DNA of 64,000 nt. Origin: Bacteroides finegoldii DSM 17565 (GTDB lineage Bacteria > Bacteroidota > Bacteroidia > Bacteroidales > Bacteroidaceae). The translations under genes were made by a program, and so were the position numbers. Positions 8,251 through 17,862 of this stretch are shown here, piece by piece. The stretch covers positions 62,001-126,000 of the forward strand of contig NZ_GG688319.1 in the NCBI RefSeq assembly GCF_000156195.1, given 5' to 3'. The notes beneath the pieces were generated by a model. The model did no database searches and was not told the DNA's origin. It worked only from the letters and a program-made list of their open reading frames with translations. Position 1 is the stretch's first letter. Each line of letters opens with the position of its first letter.

Positions 8251-9852
8251 ATGAGAAAGTTCATTTTACCTGTATTACTCTGCTTTATTTTTATCAATCC
8301 GGCTACAGCTAACGATGAAATCAAGTCATTACTAAAAACATTAGATAAAGCCCTAAAGTATAAATTAGATTATGCAGAACAAAAGCAAGAGCAAATAGAT
8401 AGTCTTAAAATAGAACTGAAGTTACATCATAAAATACGTAAAAAAGTACAAATAGCCGAATTATTATGTTTCGCCTATTCTTCCTTTCAAAAAGATTCCG
8501 CTTTAACCTATGCTATTCATATGAATGAGTTAGCTCAAGAAAGTGGAGATAGAGAGCTTATCATAGAAGCCAAGCTAGACTATGCACGTATTCTATCTTC
8601 CATGGGATTTTTCAAAGAGGCATTGTCCATCGTCAATCCCATACAACATGAATTATTATCTCCCAAACTTAAAGTGGAATACTTCCTCGGGCAAGCCACT
8701 ATCTACAATCACCAGAAGAATTTTGCTTCCAATGAAATAGAATCACGCAAGAATGATTTGATAGAACAAACTTATCGCGACTCCTTACTCCAATGCGCAG
8801 AAGTCCCTTCCAATATACGAGCTTTCACAATTGCTCCTATCCTGCTACACAAAAAGAAATATAATGATGCCATCCATATGCTTGACAGTGCTTATTTAAG
8901 CTATCCCCAATATTCGCGGAATGCCGGTATATTAGCTTATTCATTAGCCTCCGCTTATCAAGGCAAAGGTGACTCTAAGAATGCGGTCAGGTATTTTACC
9001 ATATCCGCCATATCTGATGTAATAAACGGAACTAGAGAAAACCGTTCTTTGCGAATATTGGCAAAACTTATTTTTGAAAGTGGAGATATAGATCGGGCAT
9101 ACGCATACATGAAAAATGCAATGGAAGATGCGATTTTATGTAATGCAAGAATTAATACTATCGAAGCCTCGGATATGTATCTCTTCATTGACAAAGCTTT
9201 TCAAGAGAAAGAAAAACGCAAATTTGTTATTATCAGTAGCCTACTCAGTTCGCTGTGCCTTGTTTGTATCCTATTATTTATACTTTTCACCCAACTAAAG
9301 AAGCAAAAGAAAAAAGTGGAACAAGCCAATAAAAGCCTGTCATATCATTTGGATGAAATACAAAACATAAACTCTGCACTGGCTGATAGCAGTAAAATTA
9401 AGGAAGAATATGTGGGATTATATATGGAGCAATACACCAACTATATCACTCAGATAGATAGTTTCAAAAAAAGAGCCCTTAAAATAGCAAAGAGTGAAGA
9501 TATCAATAAAGTGGTTTCTTTCCTCAAGTCTTCGCTAAATACAGAAGGAGACTTGGCAGAGTTTTATAATAATTTCGACAAAGCAATCCTCAACTTATTC
9601 CCAAACTTCGTAGCAGACTTCAATGCGCTCTTATCACCCGAAAATGCCATAATACCCGGTACAGGCAAACTGCTGACTCCTGAACTGAGAATCTTTGCAC
9701 TAATTCGGTTAGGAATCACGGACAGTGTAAAAATAGCCCATTTCTTGCAATATTCGCTGTCTACCATTTACAATTACCGCTCGAAAATGAGAAGCAAAGC
9801 TATTGGCGACCGTAACTCTTTCGAAGAAAGAGTGGGACGTATCGGGCAATAA
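8251..9852 (+). CDS. DUF6377-type membrane-tethered regulator of the sulfatase/mannanase PUL
   Basis: This 533-residue protein is a paralogue of 1066-2709. It has a signal peptide ending in NPATA, a TPR-rich periplasmic domain (about 25-315), a transmembrane segment at about 323-347 and a coiled coil. The C-terminal HTH-like region (about 477-515) reads TPELRIFALIRLGITDSVKI then STIYNYRSKMR. The order implies periplasmic sensing coupled to cytoplasmic DNA binding in one chain. It is adjacent to, and convergent with, the sulfatase operon, so it is the obvious candidate regulator of 9972-27821. A weak TACCTTTA -7-like box is at 8205-8212, and the 187 bp before the gene is otherwise AT-rich and featureless. 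Confidence 0.88.
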   Translation: MRKFILPVLLCFIFINPATANDEIKSLLKTLDKALKYKLDYAEQKQEQIDSLKIELKLHHKIRKKVQIAELLCFAYSSFQKDSALTYAIHMNELAQESGDRELIIEAKLDYARILSSMGFFKEALSIVNPIQHELLSPKLKVEYFLGQATIYNHQKNFASNEIESRKNDLIEQTYRDSLLQCAEVPSNIRAFTIAPILLHKKKYNDAIHMLDSAYLSYPQYSRNAGILAYSLASAYQGKGDSKNAVRYFTISAISDVINGTRENRSLRILAKLIFESGDIDRAYAYMKNAMEDAILCNARINTIEASDMYLFIDKAFQEKEKRKFVIISSLLSSLCLVCILLFILFTQLKKQKKKVEQANKSLSYHLDEIQNINSALADSSKIKEEYVGLYMEQYTNYITQIDSFKKRALKIAKSEDINKVVSFLKSSLNTEGDLAEFYNNFDKAILNLFPNFVADFNALLSPENAIIPGTGKLLTPELRIFALIRLGITDSVKIAHFLQYSLSTIYNYRSKMRSKAIGDRNSFEERVGRIGQ

Positions 9853-9879
9853 AAGCTACTCTCACCATAACAAAAAACA

Positions 9880-9916
9880 CCCACTGTAATAAGCTGTTTT
9901 CTCTCATTGCAGTGGG
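9880..9916. terminator. Bidirectional terminator-like hairpin
   Basis: CCCACTG (9880-9886) pairs perfectly with CAGTGGG (9910-9916). An A-rich tract precedes it and T-rich sequence lies in the loop. It sits between the convergent ends of the DUF6377 regulator and the sulfatase gene, where a shared terminator is expected. Confidence 0.6.
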
Positions 9917-9971
9917 AATAATACTTTCTCATATTGGTGCTAAAAAAGCCCTTTGCACACATCTGCCTACA

Positions 9972-11502
9972 TCAAGGATTGACTTTGACAATCTGCTCCC
10001 ATTTCAGTTTCGTCGGATAGCCCCAATCCGGTTTAGTAGGATCACAGAAATCGCCAACAGACGCCATTCGGGCATAAAGTAATTTAGTAAGCTCTTCACG
10101 TTTCTTACTATACTTAGGATTATCATAAAGATTATTCATTTCCATTGGGTCGGCCTTAAGGTCGAAAAGCTGCGGATGACGCTGACCGTCTACATTATAG
10201 AGTATAAGTTTGAAACCATCCTTCTTGATAGCTCGTTGAAGGTTAATATATGTCAGCAATATGTCCTTACGCTTTTTCACTTTTGGGTTCTGTATGGTTT
10301 GCGCTAATGAAATACCCTTAACAGTAGTCGGTGCCTTTATATTCGAAAGATCACAGAGAGTGGGGTAAAGGTCATAAAGATAACAGTAGGCATCGCTTGT
10401 AACATTTTGCGGGATATTAGGTCCGCATATTACCAAAGGCACTCTCACCGCCGCTTCATATAAGTTCTGTTTGCCCAATAGGCCGTGTTCTCCGACACAA
10501 AGGCCGTTGTCCGCAGCAAATACGATGATGGTGTTATCGGCCTTGCCGCTTTTTTCAAGCATATCAAGGATACGCCCTATCTGAACATCTACCTCGTTCA
10601 CCATACTATAATAGTTAGCCCTTTCAGCAAGCACCTGTTCCGGTACACGCGGAGTAGGCAACAGTTTTTCATCACGTTCATTAAGGTCTCCATTATCAAA
10701 CGGATGCTGTGTGACAAAATTCTTTGGCATCGTAATTTCCTTGCTGCCGTATTTGCGTCCGTAATCAGGTAATACGTTACGCGGATCATGCGGCGAAGTA
10801 AATGCGACATACATCAGAAACGGATTATCGTTCGATGCATTTGTTTCAATGAACTTGATGGCGGCATCGGCATACAACTCAGACGAGAAAGTATTGAGTG
10901 ATGCGTTTACCCATTGCCCATTTTTGTATTTCCCTGTCGGATCGTACTCATGCAGATAAGGGCATCGGTGTCCCTTTTCTTCCTTTTCATTTCCATAGGG
11001 ATGCATTCCTCCGAAAAAAAATGTTCGCACCCGTAGAGAACGAACGGTTGAATGCAGCTTTGTCACTGTGCCATTTGCCGGTTCCGAAGGTTGTATAGTC
11101 GTTCTCACGGAACAGTTCGGGAAATGTTTTCTCATTCTTGGGGATGATTTGTCCGTTGCGGTGTACGTCCATCAAACCGCGTCCGGTAAGGAGCATCGCA
11201 CGACTGGGCTGCGAGATGGCGCCATTGAGCCCGCCCATTACGTGAGTTTGGGTGAATGACATACCCTGATTGACAAGCCTATCCATATTCGGAGTCTGAA
11301 TTTCATTATTACCCCAGGCATGGATAGTGCTGAATGTCTGGTCATCCGTTAGCAATACAAGTACATTGGGGCGTTTCAGGCTATTTTCTTTATTGTCTTT
11401 TTCCGAATTTGCCCCGAATACAGAAGAGCCTCCAAAAGGTATGTTCAACATTGCCGGAAGGCATAAGAACAGAGTCTTGTTTTTCATTTTGAAATTCATC
11501 AT
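9972..11502 (-). pseudogene. Serine-type S1 sulfatase, frameshifted at an A8 tract
   Basis: Two overlapping reading frames (9972-11135 and 10987-11502) together encode one S1 sulfatase of about 505 residues. The first frame carries the signal peptide, metal-binding LLTDDQTFST and the sulfatase signature SQPSR with Ser97 as the residue to be converted to formylglycine, then GTGKWH. The second continues with GGMHPYGNE, TSPHDPRN and AADNGLCVGEHG. The reading frame switches at eight A's on the plus strand (11014-11021; T8 in the coding strand). Removing one base would join ANIFF to GGMHPYGNE, as expected for the family. It may be a recent mutation, a phase-variable tract or a sequencing error. 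It is the last gene of a three-sulfatase operon. Confidence 0.85.
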
Positions 11503-11529
11503 ACTAGTTTTATTTTATGATTTAAGTTT

Positions 11530-12891
11530 CTACTTAGACGGTGCCTGGCAAGGGACTGCCCCCCAAGCACGATAATGCCCAGTCATTGCATTGTTCAATT
11601 TCCGAAACATATCCCCTTGCAAAGGTAACGGAGTAGTTTCCAAAGAGTCCTCTTCCAAATTGAACATCTGCGCCTTTTCAAAGGGAAGATTCTGTAATAG
11701 TTTGTACTCATTATACCTCACTGCACTCTGTGACTTGCCACCAAACTGCGCGCCACCTTCATTTCGGAGCCAGAAGACAAAGCGGTCTTCTGTGTTCTGG
11801 GTCTTTCCCTTAATGGCATCCAGTACGGAAATACCGTCTATCTCATGCTTGACCGGTACATTCACAAAGTCACATATAGTGGGCATAAGGTCCATCATCA
11901 CCACGAAGTGATTGTCACGTCGGCCGCCTTCGAAAACTCCCGGCATATTCAATGCGCAAGCGACATGAATACCACCCTCAAACATATCGCCTTTGGCACC
12001 CCGGGTAGGACCATTGTTCGCCATACTTCCCCGGTCTCCTCCATTGTCAGAAGCAAATATCACCAACGTATTATTCAATTGACCACTTTCCTCAAGAGAT
12101 TGTATCACCTTACCTATATTATAATCCAAATGTTCAATCAGGGCTATCAATCTTGCACGCTTGACGGGCAGAGACTTGTCTCTCTCTTGCACCTTGTTCA
12201 CCCATTCTACCGGAGGTTGCAAAGGAGAATGGGGAGCATTGTAAGCAAGATAAAGAAAAAAGGGATTCTTCTCTTTTGCTTCTTTCTTGATATAATCCAC
12301 ACTCCATGAAGTAAATAATTCGGTAGCATGGCCTTTAGGATCGATTTCCTTGTCATTCAGATACATATAATTTCCTCCCTGTCGCCGATGCGTGTAATAA
12401 TCATCCATCATATCCGCAAGAAAGCCATGAAAATGATCAAACCCTCTTTCATTAGGAAGATTCGGACTCTCCCAACCCAAATGCCACTTACCAATCAGCG
12501 CGGTTCTATAACCACCATTCTTGAGTACCTCGGGCATAGTGACGGCAGACGGACCGAAATAACCCCAATTTTGGTCGATGGAGGGACGTATGACTCCGGG
12601 CACTCCTACCATAGCCGGGAAACACCCGGTCAACAGTGCGGCACGCGAAGGAGAAGATACCGATGAATTGGCATAAAAATTATCCAAACGCACTCCCGTT
12701 TCAAAGATGCGATCAATATTGGGAGTACTCAAATCTTTGGCATATTGGCAGGACAAATCGCCCAATCCAAGATCATCTACAAGAATCAGCAAGACATTAG
12801 GAATCGCTTTATCAACCGTATTCGAAGCCAAAGCCGCACCGGAAGCCATAGCAGCTCCCAATGCCAACAAGGCTGTTTTTTCTATCTTCAT
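11530..12891 (-). CDS. Serine-type S1 sulfatase
   Basis: This 453-residue periplasmic or surface sulfatase has a signal peptide ending near ALASN. It carries the calcium site LVDDLGLGDLSC, the signature SSPSRAALLTG with Ser79 as formylglycine precursor, IGKWHLGWE and ASDNGGDRG. Serine-type sulfatases need the radical-SAM maturase anSME, which is not in the window. Spacing to its neighbours is 21 and 27 bp, so it is co-transcribed with 12913-14292 and 9972-11502. The S1 subfamily and sulfate position cannot be fixed by eye. Confidence 0.95.
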   Translation of the reverse strand: MKIEKTALLALGAAMASGAALASNTVDKAIPNVLLILVDDLGLGDLSCQYAKDLSTPNIDRIFETGVRLDNFYANSSVSSPSRAALLTGCFPAMVGVPGVIRPSIDQNWGYFGPSAVTMPEVLKNGGYRTALIGKWHLGWESPNLPNERGFDHFHGFLADMMDDYYTHRRQGGNYMYLNDKEIDPKGHATELFTSWSVDYIKKEAKEKNPFFLYLAYNAPHSPLQPPVEWVNKVQERDKSLPVKRARLIALIEHLDYNIGKVIQSLEESGQLNNTLVIFASDNGGDRGSMANNGPTRGAKGDMFEGGIHVACALNMPGVFEGGRRDNHFVVMMDLMPTICDFVNVPVKHEIDGISVLDAIKGKTQNTEDRFVFWLRNEGGAQFGGKSQSAVRYNEYKLLQNLPFEKAQMFNLEEDSLETTPLPLQGDMFRKLNNAMTGHYRAWGAVPCQAPSK

Positions 12892-12912
12892 AGTTACTAT
12901 ATATGTTAAGTG

Positions 12913-14292
12913 TTATTTTTTATTCGTGCGCTGTACTTTTCGAGCAAACTGATCAGGAACTTCCGAATAGACGGACTCAGCCCAGCGGGTAATCTCTTTA
13001 TCCAGTCTTTCAACCAATTCAGGTTCTTGCTTGCTCAAATTGTTTTTCTCGTACGGGTCATTGTTCAAATCAAACAAATGCAGCGTAATGCCCCCCTTTT
13101 GATTGTAACGAACCAGTTTCCATTTACCGTCTCTCACTGATATAGTCTTATTACCATTACCCCAAAATAAAAGCCTTGGAGCAAGATTTTCTCCTTTGAA
13201 CAAAGGCACCAGAGAGGTTCCATCCAGTTTCTTCTTTGAATCGTCATAATGAATGTCAGCCATATCCAGCATAGTTGGAAAAAGGTCGAAACTCATCACT
13301 GTTTGTTCGCATGTTGTACCCTCTTTAATAGTACCGGGCATATAACAAATGCCAGGAACACGATGACCTCCTTCCCATGGACTTCCTTTAGCACCTTTAT
13401 ATCCTCCAGCAGAACCTCCATTATTTATCACCGGACCATTGTCGGAGAAAAAGACAACGAAAGTATTCTCATCCAGTTTATATTTCTTCAGTGTCTCCAG
13501 AATCCTCCCTACACTCCAGTCTAGTTCCTCTACCATGTCTTTATAGATTTCCTTATTCGATCTATCAGAGTTTTTATCCCCTTCCGGAGTGGCCTCTGTA
13601 CGAACCGCTTTCTCATCAGGTCCCTGCATGGGAGAATGAGGAGCCGCATGTGCTATATACAGACAAAACGGCTTATCTTTATTTTCCTTAATATAATCTT
13701 CGGAGAGCGTTGTTAGCAAGGTTGTTGTGTATCCCGACATATCTTTCATCTCCAATCCATCCCACCAATCCATATCACCATAACGGTTGCGGTGGCTCTG
13801 ATAGTCGACATTTCCGGATTTAAAACCTACAAATTTCTGAAAGCCAAAGTTCATCGGATGATGTTTCTGCAAGTATCCTAAATGCCATTTACCAATCAAA
13901 GCTGTCCGGTATCCATTATCTCCCAAGATTTTTGCAAAAGTTATTTCTTCCGACGGAAGTCCTACCTCCTTATCTTTATCATCTCGGGGTACCAAAAGAA
14001 CTTTCTCCAAGCCAGCTCTCTGTTGATAACGCCCAGTTAAAAGCCCACAACGTGTCGGGCTACTGACTGAACCATTCGAATGGAAATCTGTGAACATCAT
14101 CCCTTCCCGGGCTATTTGATCAATATTCGGAGTCTTTATATACTCATTGCCGTATATGCCCACATCACCATACCCCATATCATCTGCAACGATAATGACA
14201 AAGTTCGGTTGTTTTTGGGCCATCATTTCAACGGGAGAAAATGCTGCTAAAGCACAAGTAGCGGCTACGAAATGTCTCGAGTAATTCTTCAT
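12913..14292 (-). CDS. Serine-type S1 sulfatase (first gene of the minus-strand operon)
   Basis: This protein is about 459 residues. The start MKNYSRHFVAATCALAAF at 14292 is chosen because it gives a clean signal peptide; an in-frame ATG at 14328 would add 12 unlikely residues. Motifs are VADDMGYGDVG, SSPTRCGLLTG (Ser77 as formylglycine precursor), IGKWHLGYL and FSDNGPVINNGG. This is the arylsulfatase A-like S1 layout. It is divergent from the SusC gene at 14698 and opens the operon of three sulfatases. The signature has Thr in place of the usual second Ser, which is tolerated in the family. Confidence 0.95.
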   Translation of the reverse strand: MKNYSRHFVAATCALAAFSPVEMMAQKQPNFVIIVADDMGYGDVGIYGNEYIKTPNIDQIAREGMMFTDFHSNGSVSSPTRCGLLTGRYQQRAGLEKVLLVPRDDKDKEVGLPSEEITFAKILGDNGYRTALIGKWHLGYLQKHHPMNFGFQKFVGFKSGNVDYQSHRNRYGDMDWWDGLEMKDMSGYTTTLLTTLSEDYIKENKDKPFCLYIAHAAPHSPMQGPDEKAVRTEATPEGDKNSDRSNKEIYKDMVEELDWSVGRILETLKKYKLDENTFVVFFSDNGPVINNGGSAGGYKGAKGSPWEGGHRVPGICYMPGTIKEGTTCEQTVMSFDLFPTMLDMADIHYDDSKKKLDGTSLVPLFKGENLAPRLLFWGNGNKTISVRDGKWKLVRYNQKGGITLHLFDLNNDPYEKNNLSKQEPELVERLDKEITRWAESVYSEVPDQFARKVQRTNKK

Positions 14293-14344
14293 AATTTTAT
14301 GCGAATTTGGTTGTTGAAAGGAAAACAAAAACTTTTATTTCATG

Positions 14345-14352
14345 CAAATATA
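14345..14352 (-). promoter_or_regulatory. Candidate -7 box of the minus-strand sulfatase operon
   Basis: Minus-strand TATATTTG matches TAnnTTTG, about 52 bp upstream of the sulfatase start. It lies at one end of the ~400-bp AT-rich divergent region (14293-14697), which otherwise holds no gene. That region is where the DUF6377 regulator would be expected to bind. Confidence 0.45.
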
Positions 14353-14666
14353 CGAAATGCTCATACCATTGAAACCTCCTAGATTTTATTTTGATGAAAA
14401 TATAAGTATCTTAAAAGGTATCATGTTAATAATCAGCAATATAAAATATAATTAAATAGCAATTATGTAGCTACAAAAAGGAAAAGAAAAAAGCACTACC
14501 ATCTTATATTCAGTATATCCATCAGCATTAAACTATTCACATAGTCATTACATTTTATCATCAAATATTTCAGATAACATGCTACTAATAAGCAATTTAA
14601 ATATTATCTCTTTTACAATTTCTCCCTTTAGCTTTTACATACCATAGGAGATATACATATTGATTG

Positions 14667-14674
14667 TATTTTTG
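14667..14674 (+). promoter_or_regulatory. Candidate -7 box of the SusC-to-mannanase operon
   Basis: TATTTTTG matches TAnnTTTG, 23 bp before the SusC ATG. No good -33 box is present, consistent with activator-dependent expression. Confidence 0.45.
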
Positions 14675-14697
14675 TGGCATAACTAATTTACTACTAT

Positions 14698-17600
14698 ATG
14701 AGAAATATGATTTCTATCCGCATTCTCTTTTTAACTATTGTATTTTCCATATTTGAAGTTTCTTCATATACAGGTGGAAATACATACGCACAGAATGCCC
14801 GAACATTTGCAACAGGAACCGTTGTTGACGAGCAAGGACAACCCATACCAGGTGTGAATGTCCTTTGCCAAAACTCCAATTATGGAACAACCACTACTAT
14901 CGATGGAACTTTCAAGATTCAAACAAAAGGTAAGAATCCAGTTCTTGAATTTTCGTTCATCGGGTTTCAGAAACAGGAAATCACAATCAAAGATCCCCAA
15001 AAACTGATTAAAGTAGTCATGATTGAAGACGGCTATATGTTGGATGAAACCGTAGTCATTGGCTATGGAACGCAGACAAAAAGAACAATAACGTCTGCCA
15101 TGACCTCCATCAAATCCGAAGAATTATCTGGATATGTGGGTTCTTCCATCGAACAGACTATCTCAGGTTTAGTGCCCGGAGTTCGTATACAGACTTCTGA
15201 TGCAACTCCCGGTGGTGATATTAATGTAGAAGTTCGTGGTATCGGTACCGTTACTGCTGGCTCGCAACCTTTATACATTGTCGACGGAATACCGATGGAA
15301 GGCGGCCTGTCAGCAGTCAATCCTGATGACGTAGCCAACATTCAGATTCTGAAAGATGCCGCTTCAACCGCCGTATATGGCTCGCGCGGTGCTAATGGTG
15401 TAATACTTATCACGACCAAACGCGGTGAAAGTGCCAAACCGACAGTAACCATCAATGCCGCAACTACCATAGCACAAATACAACATAAATTTGAATTGAT
15501 GAACACAGCCCAATTGCTGGAATATTATAAAGATAAGAATCTGAATGAAAGATTTCGCTACACAACAAACCAAAATCAGGACTATTTCCCTTTCGACGAG
15601 AATCTCAACACTGACTGGCAAGATACCATCTTCCAGAATGCCATTCAGCAGAAATACAATCTGTCTATCTCGGGAGGAGGTAAAAATATGCGTTACCGAA
15701 TTTCCGGCGAATACTTCGATCAGGAAGGTATTCTGATATGTACTGGAATGAAAAGATTCGCTTTCCGTTCCAACTTCGACATTGAATTAAATAAATGGGC
15801 CAAAGTAACTGTCAACTTTGCTCCTACGTTTATCAATCAGAAGAGGACCCGAGAAGGCGGAGAAGGCTCAAACAGTGTAATCCGAACCGCAATTTCCATG
15901 TATCCCTTTTTCCCGGTCAAACTCCCGAATGGAGAATATTTCTCCACATTAGAGTACAACCTGGCACCAACTAATGCAACCGATTCAAGAGATCCCGAAA
16001 CTGGCGCATTCCCCACTCTTACCGATTCGCCATTGGCTGACAATCAAGACAACCCAGTCAGAATCGCTCACGAATACAAAAACGAAACGAATCAGAATCG
16101 TATTGTTGGTGGTCTTAACTTCGAATTAAAGTTGGCCAAAGGATTAACGTTCAAACCATCATTGGCTATTGATATCATGTCATCCGAAAACTCAATATGG
16201 TATCCGGCTTCCATTGGCAAAAACCGTACTGACTCTGAAGCTTCCACCACAATGACCCGCAAGCTCATGTGGATTAACGAAAACATACTGACCTATCAGA
16301 AAGAATTCGGAGACCATAACATCAGTGCCGTAGGAGGTATGACTATACAAAGCAACCAGCTCAACAAACTCTACACATCCGCCTATCATTTTGCTACAGA
16401 ATCTCTTCCTTCCATCAACGGAGGTGTAGTCAACGGAGGATCTTATGATAAGACTGAAGACCGTATGCTATCCTACATAGCCCGACTGACCTATGATTAC
16501 AAAAGAAAATATATGATTCAAGGAATATTCCGTGCAGATGGTTCAAGCCGCTTCGGAAAAAACAACAAATATGGTTATTTCCCCTCCATTTCCGCAGGAT
16601 GGGCCATGACGGAAGAAAAATTCATGAAGCCACTCAAGCAAGTACTTAGTGAACTGAAATTACGAGGTAGTTTTGGTTTATCTGGTAACAATGCTATCGG
16701 AGACTATAACTATGAAACCAAAATGTCACAGCAATCGTATATAGTCGATGGTTCTGTCGTAAGTGGTTGGGCTCCGTCAAACATTGCGAATCCAGACTTG
16801 AAATGGGAAGTGTCTAAACAGACAAATTTAGGTGTAGACATAGGACTTTTCCACAACCGAATATTCATGCAACTTGATTTGTACAAGTCTATCACTTCCG
16901 ATATGCTTCTGAATACAATCGTTCCAAGCACTTTAGGAGTTTCACGCATGTTACAAAACGTCGGTTCCGTTGAAAACAAAGGTATCGAGTTCAATATTGT
17001 ATCCCGCAACCTGACCGGCAAATTCAAATGGACAACTACGTTCAACATCTCTGCCAACCGGAACAAAGTATTAGCACTAGGACTCGATTCTGAAGCCATC
17101 ATCGATGGAGTAGCAGAATCAAACATTACTAAAGTAGGCTATCCGATAGGTATGTTCTACGGAAATGTATTTGGCGGCATTTACCAGTCAATGGAAGAAA
17201 TTCAAGCATTGCGGAATGACCCTTATTCAGGACTAGCTTTCGACCCGAACGTTCGGCCGGGAGACTGCAAATGGTACGACCTTAACGGTGACGGACTTTA
17301 TGATGACAATGACCGTACTATTATAGGAAATCCTTATCCGCGTTTCAATGCCGGTATGGTCAACACATTCTCATACAGAAACTTTTCATTTAGTTTTCAG
17401 TTGAACGGACAATACGGAAATCAGATTTACAACTATACATTACGTGAGACACTGCGCGGAAACAACAATGGCAACCTTTCCATTAAAGTAGCAGATAGAT
17501 GGCGTTCGCCCGAATCGCCGGGTAACGGCTTAGCAGACCGTACTTACACCTCCAATGATGTACATCCAACTACGGAAATGAGTAAATTTACCAACCGATA

Positions 17601-17853
17601 TCTCGAAGACGGTTCTTATCTGTCCATCCGTAACATCCAGCTTTCATACACATTCGACAAGAAAACGCTCCGAAAGACCTTTCTGAATGGATTAGTACTA
17701 AGTTTCAATATTGACAACTTGCATACTTTCACTAAATATACCGGTATGAACCCCGAAGCCAACACATTCCGTTCAGCTACCGCACCAGGCATCGACCGTA
17801 CCGGATATCCTTTATCTAGAAATTTCACTATAGGGCTGAAAGCTACATTATAA
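14698..17853 (+). CDS. SusC-family TonB-dependent transporter of the sulfatase/mannanase PUL
   Basis: This full-length SusC protein (1051 residues) has a signal peptide, a carboxypeptidase-regulatory-like domain (GTVVDEQGQPIPGVNVLCQN), and a linker and plug (DETVVIGYGTQTKR, LYIVDGIPMEGG, YGSRGANGVILITTKRGE). A 22-strand-type barrel follows, ending in NFTIGLKATL. It forms the outer-membrane import channel and pairs with the SusD protein encoded 9 bp downstream. The operon continues into sulfatases and alpha-1,6-mannan hydrolases, so the imported ligand is inferred to be a partly desulfated manno-oligosaccharide. Confidence 0.96.
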   Translation: MRNMISIRILFLTIVFSIFEVSSYTGGNTYAQNARTFATGTVVDEQGQPIPGVNVLCQNSNYGTTTTIDGTFKIQTKGKNPVLEFSFIGFQKQEITIKDPQKLIKVVMIEDGYMLDETVVIGYGTQTKRTITSAMTSIKSEELSGYVGSSIEQTISGLVPGVRIQTSDATPGGDINVEVRGIGTVTAGSQPLYIVDGIPMEGGLSAVNPDDVANIQILKDAASTAVYGSRGANGVILITTKRGESAKPTVTINAATTIAQIQHKFELMNTAQLLEYYKDKNLNERFRYTTNQNQDYFPFDENLNTDWQDTIFQNAIQQKYNLSISGGGKNMRYRISGEYFDQEGILICTGMKRFAFRSNFDIELNKWAKVTVNFAPTFINQKRTREGGEGSNSVIRTAISMYPFFPVKLPNGEYFSTLEYNLAPTNATDSRDPETGAFPTLTDSPLADNQDNPVRIAHEYKNETNQNRIVGGLNFELKLAKGLTFKPSLAIDIMSSENSIWYPASIGKNRTDSEASTTMTRKLMWINENILTYQKEFGDHNISAVGGMTIQSNQLNKLYTSAYHFATESLPSINGGVVNGGSYDKTEDRMLSYIARLTYDYKRKYMIQGIFRADGSSRFGKNNKYGYFPSISAGWAMTEEKFMKPLKQVLSELKLRGSFGLSGNNAIGDYNYETKMSQQSYIVDGSVVSGWAPSNIANPDLKWEVSKQTNLGVDIGLFHNRIFMQLDLYKSITSDMLLNTIVPSTLGVSRMLQNVGSVENKGIEFNIVSRNLTGKFKWTTTFNISANRNKVLALGLDSEAIIDGVAESNITKVGYPIGMFYGNVFGGIYQSMEEIQALRNDPYSGLAFDPNVRPGDCKWYDLNGDGLYDDNDRTIIGNPYPRFNAGMVNTFSYRNFSFSFQLNGQYGNQIYNYTLRETLRGNNNGNLSIKVADRWRSPESPGNGLADRTYTSNDVHPTTEMSKFTNRYLEDGSYLSIRNIQLSYTFDKKTLRKTFLNGLVLSFNIDNLHTFTKYTGMNPEANTFRSATAPGIDRTGYPLSRNFTIGLKATL

Positions 17854-17862
17854 ATCTAAAGT

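Noticed and set aside
14293..14697. Invertible promoter between the divergent PUL operons
   Set aside because: No flanking inverted repeats were found around the divergent -7 boxes.
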